Origin: Clostridia bacterium
GTDB lineage: Bacteria > Bacillota > Clostridia > Oscillospirales > Acutalibacteraceae
Assembly: GCA_900764115.1 (NCBI GenBank)
Contig: CAAFMR010000367.1
Span: 1 to 8,738 of the forward strand
Reading direction: 5' to 3'
Length of the DNA stretch: 8,738 nucleotides
The notes under the pieces are model-generated. The model was not told the origin of the DNA, searched no databases, and saw nothing but the letters and a program-made list of their open reading frames with translations. Shown here in pieces: positions 1 to 5,409 of this stretch (positions are counted from its first letter, which is position 1; every line of letters begins with the position of its first letter). The translations under genes and the position numbers were made by a program.

Positions 1-127
1 ACCGACGCAGCCGCGCCACATCCTTGTAATCCATATAGTCGCTCTTATCGACGCAGAACTGGCACACCTTGCGATGACCCTTCCGACCGCGCATAGGGCG
101 CTCGGGTCTCTCGGTTCTTTCAGCCAT
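1..127 (-). CDS. rpsR: 30S ribosomal protein S18 (5' part, cut by window edge)
   Basis: S18 is a small-subunit protein that binds the platform of the 30S ribosome next to S6. The first 42 codons are visible, and the gene continues beyond base 1. The start reads MAERTERPERP, followed by a basic stretch. C22 and C25 form a CxxC pair (KVCQFCVDK), as in the cysteine-containing, potentially zinc-binding form of S18. The DYKDVARLRR stretch that follows is characteristic of the family. The start at 127 is set by an AGGAGG ribosome binding site a few bases upstream. It lies 38 bases downstream of ssb with no terminator between, so it is the third gene of the rpsF-ssb-rpsR operon, a widely conserved order. 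The identification is secure despite truncation. Confidence 0.95.
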   Translation of the reverse strand, partial: MAERTERPERPMRGRKGHRKVCQFCVDKSDYMDYKDVARLRR

Positions 128-165
128 GAAAAGGCCTCCTTTACTCAAAAATCAGCGGTTCCCAA

Positions 166-612
166 TCAGAACGGCAGCTCCTCATCGCTGAGAATCTCCT
201 CATAATCGCCGGTATTGGCGGTGGAGAAGGCGGGCTTTGCCTCGCTGGGCTGCGGAATCTGGGAATCATAGCTCGGAGCCCCGGCGGACTGACCGCCCTT
301 GGACTCGCAGAAGAAAGCATTGTCCACCACAACCTCATAGACGGTGCGCTTGCTGCCGTCGTTAGCGGTGTAGTTACGGGATTGCAGAGAGCCTTGCAGA
401 GCGATGCGGTTACCCTTATGGAAAAACCGGGTGATAAACTCAGCCGTTTGTCTCCAGGCAACGCAGTTGATAAAATCGGTCTGCCGCTCCTGATCCTTGG
501 AGCGATAGGCACGATCCACCGCCACACTGAAGCTGGTGACGGAAATACCGCTCTGGGTCGTTTTCAGCTCCGGCTCGCCGGTCAGGCGACCCATCAGACA
601 GATGGAATTCAT
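166..612 (-). CDS. ssb: Single-stranded DNA-binding protein (SSB)
   Basis: SSB coats single-stranded DNA during replication, repair and recombination and recruits partners through its acidic C-terminal tip. The product is 148 residues, typical for Firmicutes. Residues 1 to about 105 form the OB-fold: MNSICLMGRLTGEPEL at the start, then TDFINCVAWRQTAEF and the GNRIALQGSLQSR segment. A low-complexity Gly/Ser/Pro linker follows, and the protein ends in SDEELPF, the canonical partner-binding tip. A longer reading frame extends upstream to 738 but overlaps rpsF. The start at 612 is chosen because AAGGAGGG lies just upstream and the OB-fold begins exactly there. It sits between rpsF (13-base gap) and rpsR. 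The essential housekeeping copy is likely, since genes in this operon usually are. Confidence 0.97.
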   Translation of the reverse strand: MNSICLMGRLTGEPELKTTQSGISVTSFSVAVDRAYRSKDQERQTDFINCVAWRQTAEFITRFFHKGNRIALQGSLQSRNYTANDGSKRTVYEVVVDNAFFCESKGGQSAGAPSYDSQIPQPSEAKPAFSTANTGDYEEILSDEELPF

Positions 613-625
613 GCAGGCTCCCTCC

Positions 626-925
626 TTAGTTCTCGTTCTTACGAACAGCCATCGAGCGCAGCACGCCGTCGGTGATACCGCTGACACGCTCCAGCTCTGC
701 GGGGAAAGCCGGTCCGCTGACAAAATTGTACAGCACATAATAGCCTTCCGCCTCGTCGTTGATCAGATAAGCCAGCTTGCGCTTGCCCCAATCATCGACC
801 TCACCGATCTCCGCATTCTGCTCGATCAGCGCACGAAACTTCTCCTTGAGTTCGGCGACAGCCTCCTCCCCATTCTTCAGAGAGAAAACGAACAGCGCCT
901 CATAGGATGCTTTTACTGTGGGCAT
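626..925 (-). CDS. rpsF: 30S ribosomal protein S6
   Basis: S6 is a small-subunit protein that pairs with S18 on the 30S platform. The 99-residue product has the family pattern: YEALFVFS at the start (first beta strand), VDDWGKRKLAYLI in the middle, EGYYVLYNF, and ELERVSGITDGVLRSM near the end. The reading frame could extend 21 codons upstream to 988, but the start at 925 has AAGGAGGTG at good spacing and gives a normal S6 length. It is the first gene of the operon, with a strong promoter about 80 bases upstream. The leader can form small hairpins (described separately). rpsF leaders in many bacteria carry an S6:S18 autoregulatory motif, but its hallmark was not clearly seen here. Confidence 0.97.
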   Translation of the reverse strand: MPTVKASYEALFVFSLKNGEEAVAELKEKFRALIEQNAEIGEVDDWGKRKLAYLINDEAEGYYVLYNFVSGPAFPAELERVSGITDGVLRSMAVRKNEN

Positions 926-942
926 AGATTGCACCTCCTTAT

Positions 943-983
943 GGTCTAATGGCCTTGTCTCTATGGGCAAGGCAAGGATAGCC
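943..983 (-). promoter_or_regulatory. Possible structured leader of the rpsF mRNA
   Basis: In the transcript, GCCTTG (973-968) can pair with CAAGGC (957-952) around a ten-base loop. An outer helix pairs GGCTA (983-979) with TAG and CC (948-943), with one bulged A. An alternative pairing, GGGC (984-981) with GCCC (968-965), shares bases with the inner stem and excludes it. A structured leader next to the rpsF start would fit S6:S18 autoregulation, which is known in many bacteria. I do not see the conserved CCG bulge clearly, so the assignment is tentative. Confidence 0.35.
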
Positions 984-1003
984 CGCATTCCACGAGCCTG
1001 TCT

Positions 1004-1032
1004 ATTTTATCACTCTTTCCGCCGCAAGTCAA
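1004..1032 (-). promoter_or_regulatory. Sigma-A promoter of rpsF-ssb-rpsR
   Basis: The -35 TTGACT (1032-1027) and -10 TAAAAT (1009-1004) are separated by exactly 17 bases. Transcription would start near 998, giving a leader of about 70 bases before the rpsF ATG. The near-consensus hexamers fit strong growth-related expression. Confidence 0.85.
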
Positions 1033-1100
1033 GAAAAATTTTCATCTAAACCGTCGTTTTCAGACAAGCCATCCGCCCCCGGCATCCACCGCTCCAACGG

Positions 1101-2218
1101 TCACGGGTTCCATCGCTTTTCCGTCTTGGTGCGGTACATAACTTCATCCGCCTTACGGAACAGCCGCTCCATATCCTCCGGCTCTCTGCACACACCATCC
1201 GCTATGCCGACGCTGACCGACAGGTGATAGGGATACTGCTCGGTTTGGTTTGCCCGCTCCAGGCGCTGCTGAATCTGTGCCCCCAGCATCTCCATAGTCG
1301 CCCGATTGCGTTCCCGACCAATGATCAGAAACTCATCACCCCCATACCGGCACACAAACGCCCGGGGCAATGTCTTTTCACAGCAGCGCCGCACCACATA
1401 CGCCACATCCGCCAACGCCCGATCCCCCTCCAGATGCCCGAACCGGTCGTTGACCTGCTTGAAATTGTCAATATCTACCATCATCACGCACAATAGCGCA
1501 GCAGCATTGTGCTGGGCGTAGCTTTCCCAGTAATGGCTGAAGCCATAGCGATTGTTCAGGCCGGTCAGCGAATCGGTGGATATCTGCGCGTTCTGCTCCA
1601 TCAGCGAGACCGCCGCAATGGACAGCGTGATGCCGACCTGAAAGCAGCTGACGCCGTAAAAACACATCTGCACAACCGCCGCCACAGCCAGCGGGATGAT
1701 GAAAAACAGCAGCGAATGGAATTTGCGCCATTTATACCGGTTTTTTTCAGCAGCACGCCCAGCGTGATCCCGGTGGTAATCAGCAGATACGACCAGGAAA
1801 TCAGCCAGTGGAGCCACACGCCGTCGCCCCGCACATAGCAGTTGTTGGCATCCACGGAAAACAGAAAATCCGTCCACGGATTTATCAGCGTCACGATGGA
1901 TATTCCGATGAACAAGGAGGCGCAAAGCAACGAACCGCGAATGTGTCTCTTCATTATTTTCAGCAGAATCAGCACATACAGCAGCCACAGATAGCACACC
2001 GCGGAAATCGCTTCATAATACAGCATATTGCTGACCACGATCAGCGTCCGCGCGCCGGGGAAAAAGCGCCCCCGGCAGATGCCGGCAACCATATCCGCAG
2101 CGCACAGCAAAACAGACACCCACAGCATCAGGCTGAACACACGGTTATCCGTAGAGGCATGGTCGCTGTGAAAGCGCCTTTGCCGCGCAAACAGCGCCAG
2201 CATAAAAATACAAATCAA
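1101..2218 (-). pseudogene. Membrane diguanylate cyclase (GGDEF), frameshifted
   Basis: GGDEF enzymes make cyclic-di-GMP from two GTP. Two overlapping frames together encode one protein of 372 residues. Residues 1-160 carry hydrophobic segments near 1-10, 28-46, 63-88, 96-112 and 135-157; after the frame change come segments near 168-189 and 195-207, about seven in all. The cyclase domain then has TDSLTGLNNR, DIDNFKQVND (249-258) and an intact GGDEF (293-297), so the catalytic residues are present. The RxxD inhibitory-site motif is absent at its usual position. The frames meet at seven A (1747-1741 on the minus strand): one extra A, or a -1 slip, would read LLKKNRYKWRKF. The TTG start at 2218 has a weak GGCGG upstream. 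An in-frame open stretch further upstream begins at ATG 2269 but is cut by TAG at 2233-2231, suggesting a second lesion. It could instead be a sequencing error or transcript slippage. The family call is firm; loss of function is likely but unproven. Confidence 0.75.
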
Positions 2219-2280
2219 ATTGACTTCCGCCTAGTAGACAAACGGTATACGAACCAACTCCGCAGTCATTCTTTCCCACG

Positions 2281-2309
2281 ATTATACTACGGTCGCCGCG
2301 CCGTGGCAA
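2281..2309 (-). promoter_or_regulatory. Sigma-A promoter of the GGDEF gene
   Basis: TTGCCA (2309-2304) and a perfect TATAAT (2286-2281) are spaced by 17 bases, with a predicted start near 2274. The promoter lies between the htpG terminator and the GGDEF gene. It places the start site only about five bases before the upstream ATG at 2269, or about 55 bases before the TTG at 2218. Confidence 0.7.
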
Positions 2310-2333
2310 GTCGATTTTTTCGGAAAAAGGTGC

Positions 2334-2364
2334 AAAAAGCCGCTGCAGGCATCGCCTGCAGCGG
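2334..2364 (-). terminator. Intrinsic terminator of htpG
   Basis: A perfect 11-bp stem (CCGCTGCAGGC with GCCTGCAGCGG, 2364-2354 and 2350-2340) with a three-base loop is followed on the minus strand by C and TTTTT (2338-2334). It begins eight bases after the htpG stop codon. The plus-strand side lacks a proper T tract, so it acts for htpG. Confidence 0.92.
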
Positions 2365-2371
2365 TTTCGGC

Positions 2372-4246
2372 TCATTCTGCCAGGAGCTTGCACAGGTCGT
2401 TGGAGAACGCCACCGGGTCCTCCACGCTCATGCCCTCGATGAGCAGCGCCTGTCCGTACAGCAGCGAGGTGTACAGCTTCAGCTGCTCCTCGTTGTCCTT
2501 GATGGACAGCAGTTTTTGATAGATCGGATGATTTTCGTTGATCTCCAGCACCCGCCGGGCGGACACCTTCTGGTCGCCGGGCTGGGCATTCAGCACCCGC
2601 TCCATCTCCAGCGAAATCTCTCCCTCGCTGGTGAGGCAGACCGGGTGGGTCTTGAGCCGCTTGGAGGCGCGCACCGCCGTCACCTTGCCGTTCAGCGCCG
2701 CCGTCATGGCGTCAAACAGGCTCTTTTGCTCCTCGGTGGGTTCGGTCTTTTCCTCCTCCGGGGTATCAAAGCCCAGATCGTCCGAGGATACGGAGCGGAA
2801 CTCCTTTTCTTCAAACTGATGGAGCATCTTGAGGGCAAATTCATCCACATCCTGGGTCAGATACAGAATTTCATAGCCCTTATCCGCCACCGCCTCGGTC
2901 TGGGGCAGCGCCGCCGCCTTCTCCGGCGTTTCGCCGCAGGCGTAGTAGATATACTTCTGCTCCTCTTTCATCCGGGAGACATACTCCGCCAGCGAGGTCA
3001 GCTTATTTTCGTGGGAGGAATGGAACAGCAACAGATCCTGCAGCACCTCCCGATGGGTGCCAAAATCGGAATACAGACCGTATTTCAGCTGCAAGCCGAA
3101 ATTGCCGAAGAATTTTTCATAATTCTCCCGGTCGGTATTGAGCATCGCCAGCAGCTCAGAATGAATTTTCTTTTCCAGCCGCCCGGCGATGAGCTTCAGC
3201 TGCCGGTCATGCTGCAGCATCTCCCGGGAGATATTCAGCGACAGATCCTGCGAATCCACCAGCCCCTTGACAAAGCTGAAATAATCCGGCAGCAGATCCG
3301 GGCATTTATCCATAATCAGCACGCCGCTGGCATACAGCTGCAGCCCCTTTTCGTATTCCCGGCTGTAGTAGTTATATGGCGCCCGGGCAGGGATGAACAG
3401 CAACGCGTTGTAGGTGGCGGAGCCTTCGGTGGAGGAATAAATCACCCGCGCCGGGTTCTCATAGTCCATAAATTTTTCTTTATAGAAGGCGTTGTATTCC
3501 TCCGGGGTGACCTCGCTTTTTGCCTTTTTCCACAGCGGCACCATGCTGTTGAGGGTCTCCGCCTCGGTATAGGTGTCGTATTCGTTTTCGCTGCCCTCTT
3601 TGAGACGGCTCTTTTCCATCTCCATCCGGATGGGATAGCGGATATAGTCGGAATACTTCTTCACCAGCTGCTGCAGCCGATGAGGCTCCAGAAATTCGTC
3701 GTAATTTTCATCGTCGGTATTCGCTTTGATATGCAGCTGGATCTCCGTGCCGCGGCTGTTCTTTTCGCCCGGCTCCACAGTGTAGCCGGCAGCGCCCTTG
3801 GAGCGCCACACCCACGCCTCGTCGCTGTCAAAGCGGCGGGAGGTCACCGTCACGCAGTCCGCCACCATAAACGCCGCATAAAAGCCCACGCCGAACTGAC
3901 CGATGATGTCCACATCGTCCTTCTGCTCGTTCTCTTTTTTGAACGCCAGCGAGCCGCTCTTGGCGATGGTGCCCAGATTTTGCTCCAGCTCCTCTTTGTT
4001 CATCCCCACGCCGTTATCCGTCACGGTGAGGGTGCGGATGTCCTTATCCACCGCCAGCCCGATGGACAGCTCATCCCGGCTCAGACCCGTCGTCTCGCCA
4101 CTGAGAGAGTGATAATAGAGCTTGTCCAGTGCGTCGCTGGCGTTGGAGATCAGCTCCCGCAGGAAAATCTCCTTGTGGGTGTAAATGGAGTTAATCATCA
4201 GGTCCAGCAGCCGCTTGGACTCCGCTTTGAATTGTTTGGTTGCCAT
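2372..4246 (-). CDS. htpG: Molecular chaperone HtpG (Hsp90 family)
   Basis: HtpG is the cytosolic bacterial Hsp90, an ATP-driven dimeric chaperone for folding and stress protection. The 624-residue length matches the E. coli protein. The N-terminal ATPase domain has [14 protein letters not shown] with E31 and N35, DNGVGM with D77, and the glycine-rich lid region [12 protein letters not shown] (115-126). The middle domain carries [34 protein letters not shown] and [10 protein letters not shown], whose arginine (near residue 338) is the expected ATP-contacting residue. The C-terminal dimerisation domain is complete. The start at 4246 is preferred over the longer frame from 4285 because GGGGGAT lies upstream and [14 protein letters not shown] is the family N-terminus; the longer version would also run into the CIRCE operator. 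It is monocistronic: its own promoter, CIRCE and a strong terminator. HrcA regulation is strongly implied. Confidence 0.98.
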   Translation of the reverse strand: MATKQFKAESKRLLDLMINSIYTHKEIFLRELISNASDALDKLYYHSLSGETTGLSRDELSIGLAVDKDIRTLTVTDNGVGMNKEELEQNLGTIAKSGSLAFKKENEQKDDVDIIGQFGVGFYAAFMVADCVTVTSRRFDSDEAWVWRSKGAAGYTVEPGEKNSRGTEIQLHIKANTDDENYDEFLEPHRLQQLVKKYSDYIRYPIRMEMEKSRLKEGSENEYDTYTEAETLNSMVPLWKKAKSEVTPEEYNAFYKEKFMDYENPARVIYSSTEGSATYNALLFIPARAPYNYYSREYEKGLQLYASGVLIMDKCPDLLPDYFSFVKGLVDSQDLSLNISREMLQHDRQLKLIAGRLEKKIHSELLAMLNTDRENYEKFFGNFGLQLKYGLYSDFGTHREVLQDLLLFHSSHENKLTSLAEYVSRMKEEQKYIYYACGETPEKAAALPQTEAVADKGYEILYLTQDVDEFALKMLHQFEEKEFRSVSSDDLGFDTPEEEKTEPTEEQKSLFDAMTAALNGKVTAVRASKRLKTHPVCLTSEGEISLEMERVLNAQPGDQKVSARRVLEINENHPIYQKLLSIKDNEEQLKLYTSLLYGQALLIEGMSVEDPVAFSNDLCKLLAE

Positions 4247-4274
4247 AACGCATCCCCCGATTGTTTGTCTGAAT

Positions 4275-4301
4275 TTAGCACTCAATACATTTGAGTGCTA
4301 A
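4275..4301 (-). promoter_or_regulatory. CIRCE operator (HrcA binding site) of htpG
   Basis: TTAGCACTC-N9-GAGTGCTAA matches the CIRCE consensus exactly, with both 9-base arms and the 9-base spacer. It covers the predicted transcription start and lies about 28 bases upstream of the ATG, the usual place for HrcA repression. HrcA releases the site under heat shock, with feedback through GroE in studied species. The inverted repeat is symmetric, but only htpG lies downstream in the right orientation. Confidence 0.97.
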
Positions 4302-4305
4302 CGCC

Positions 4306-4334
4306 AGTATACTGCAATCCCGTCGAAAATGCAA
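4306..4334 (-). promoter_or_regulatory. Sigma-A promoter of htpG
   Basis: TTGCAT (4334-4329) and TATACT (4311-4306) are separated by 17 bases. The start falls near 4299, inside CIRCE, so bound HrcA would block initiation. The promoter is about 30 bases from the end of the araC-family gene. Confidence 0.85.
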
Positions 4335-4362
4335 CCCCCGAATATGAATATTTTGTAAAACC

Positions 4363-5193
4363 TCACTTTTCCCGAGTCTGCTTGCGATATTCCGACGGGG
4401 CGACGCCGCAATGCTGCTTGAACGCCCGGGAAAAGGTGGAAAAGCTGTTAAACCCGCTCTGATAGCAAGCGTCGGTGATGGACACATCGGTGGACAGCAG
4501 CAGCCGGGAGGCGTACCGCACCCGCAGATCGTTGAGGTAATCCACAAAGCAGCTACCGGTAGTTTTCTTGAAGGTTTTGGAAAAATAGCCGGTGGACAGA
4601 TGAGCAAATTCCGCCATACCCTCCATCGACAGCGGCTCCCGGAAATGGCGCAGAATATAAAACAGCACCCGCTGCATGGAGGAATTTTCCGGCGGGATAC
4701 CGTCGCTGTCGCTGCACCGCAGCAGCTCGATCAGCACACAGCTGAGCAGCCCCTGCCGATACGACTTGGCAAACAGCTGTTCCCGGTGCTTTGTTTCCCG
4801 GCACAGCAGCCGCAGCAGCGTAGTCATTCGGGCATACGCCTCCGGCGGCAGCAGAATCTGCCGGTTCTGGCAGGCGGCGATCTGCTCAAACGCCAGATTT
4901 TCCATGAGAAAATCCTCGGTGAACATCACATTGTAAATATCCAGTGCCTCATCCGGATAGACGCCGTGGATGTCCTCCGGGGTCAGCAGATAGACCGTGC
5001 CGGCGGCGAGGGGCAGCTCCTTGCCGTTGAGCACCTGATGCCCCCGTCCCCCGCCAATCAGCTCAATTTCAAAAAACTCGTGAAAATGGGCGGGATAATT
5101 CCAGGTAATCACATGGTGATCGGCAAAAATCGTTTCCCCGTATAAATGGGAATCCCGATCAAACAGCTCCGGGTGCAACTCACGACCGCTCAT
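4363..5193 (-). CDS. AraC-family transcriptional regulator with cupin sensor domain
   Basis: AraC-family proteins bind DNA through two C-terminal helix-turn-helix units, and most sense a small ligand with an N-terminal domain. The product is 276 residues. Residues about 20-110 form a cupin-like domain with the histidine-rich AHFHEFFEIEL (35-45), GTVYLLTPEDIHGVYP and nearby strands, as in sugar-responsive regulators. The C-terminal hundred residues contain both helix-turn-helix units: MAEFAHLSTGYFSKTFKK and ITDACYQSGFNSFSTFSRAF, then the family signature GVAPSEYRK. A GTG at 5202 would put the AAAGGAG ribosome binding site one base away, so the ATG at 5193, ten bases from it, is chosen. It is divergent from two secreted-protein genes 216 bases away and is their likely regulator, by inference. 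The sensed ligand cannot be read from sequence. Confidence 0.93.
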   Translation of the reverse strand: MSGRELHPELFDRDSHLYGETIFADHHVITWNYPAHFHEFFEIELIGGGRGHQVLNGKELPLAAGTVYLLTPEDIHGVYPDEALDIYNVMFTEDFLMENLAFEQIAACQNRQILLPPEAYARMTTLLRLLCRETKHREQLFAKSYRQGLLSCVLIELLRCSDSDGIPPENSSMQRVLFYILRHFREPLSMEGMAEFAHLSTGYFSKTFKKTTGSCFVDYLNDLRVRYASRLLLSTDVSITDACYQSGFNSFSTFSRAFKQHCGVAPSEYRKQTREK

Positions 5194-5226
5194 CGGATAC
5201 ACGCTCCTTTCCGTCTAACAGAGTGT

Positions 5227-5255
5227 ATTTTACCACATTTATCGGATGCTTGCAA
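5227..5255 (-). promoter_or_regulatory. Sigma-A promoter of the araC-family gene
   Basis: TTGCAA (5255-5250) and TAAAAT (5232-5227) are spaced by 17 bases, giving a start near 5220 and a leader of about 27 bases with the AAAGGAG site. It diverges from the plus-strand genes. Confidence 0.75.
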
Positions 5256-5270
5256 CCGCCAGCGCAAATT

Positions 5271-5308
5271 ATGCAATAGTTTGTGCGACTTATGAAATGC
5301 AAAACTAT
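5271..5308. repeat. Paired repeats in the divergent region, candidate AraC-type operator
   Basis: ATGCAA occurs at 5271-5276 and again at 5297-5302, 26 bases apart in the same orientation. Overlapping them, ATAGTTT (5276-5282) and AAACTAT (5302-5308) form an inverted pair. The second copy covers the -35 position of the candidate plus-strand promoter, which is where a class II activator would bind. The set also lies just upstream of the regulator's own promoter, so autoregulation is possible. Binding is inferred only. Confidence 0.4.
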
Positions 5309-5315
5309 CCACATT

Positions 5316-5324
5316 TGCTAAAAT
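5316..5324 (+). promoter_or_regulatory. Candidate extended -10 promoter of the secreted-protein genes
   Basis: TGCTAAAAT is an extended -10 element with no good -35; 17 bases upstream is AATGCA. This is typical of activator-dependent promoters. The start would be near 5331, giving a leader of about 79 bases. A second candidate, TATAAT at 5384-5389, has a poor -35 (TCACTG) and would start about 14 bases before the ATG, so it is less likely. Confidence 0.45.
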
Positions 5325-5337
5325 AAAGGTAGCATAT

Positions 5338-5352
5338 GGGGAAGTTTTCCCC
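5338..5352 (+). other. Short leader hairpin
   Basis: GGGGAA (5338-5343) and TTCCCC (5347-5352) pair around a GTT loop and are followed by TTTCCTTTTC. A transcript from the extended -10 site would contain it. The six-pair stem and interrupted T tract make it a weak terminator at best; it may be an attenuator or an mRNA-stabilising hairpin. Confidence 0.35.
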
Positions 5353-5409
5353 TTTCCTTTTCACTGTCGATGCGTTATTGCGTTATAATGAAGAAACGGA
5401 GGATCAATT

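Noticed and set aside
613..738. N-terminal extension of SSB
   Set aside because: It would overlap rpsF and has no SSB-like sequence; the ATG at 612 has AAGGAGGG and starts the OB-fold.
1033..1100. Terminator after the GGDEF gene
   Set aside because: No convincing stem followed by a T tract was found on the minus strand; the A/T-rich part belongs to the region just upstream of the rpsF promoter.
2145..2393. Minus-strand open frame of 82 codons upstream of the GGDEF gene
   Set aside because: It crosses the htpG terminator and the GGDEF promoter and its product has no recognisable features.
1808..4294. Plus-strand open frame of 828 codons
   Set aside because: It lies antisense to htpG and the GGDEF gene. 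Both have clear family motifs, promoters and ribosome binding sites; the plus frame has none and is a by-product of GC-rich codon use.
4411..5145. Plus-strand open frame of 244 codons
   Set aside because: It mirrors the AraC-family gene, which has the complete two-unit DNA-binding signature and a promoter.
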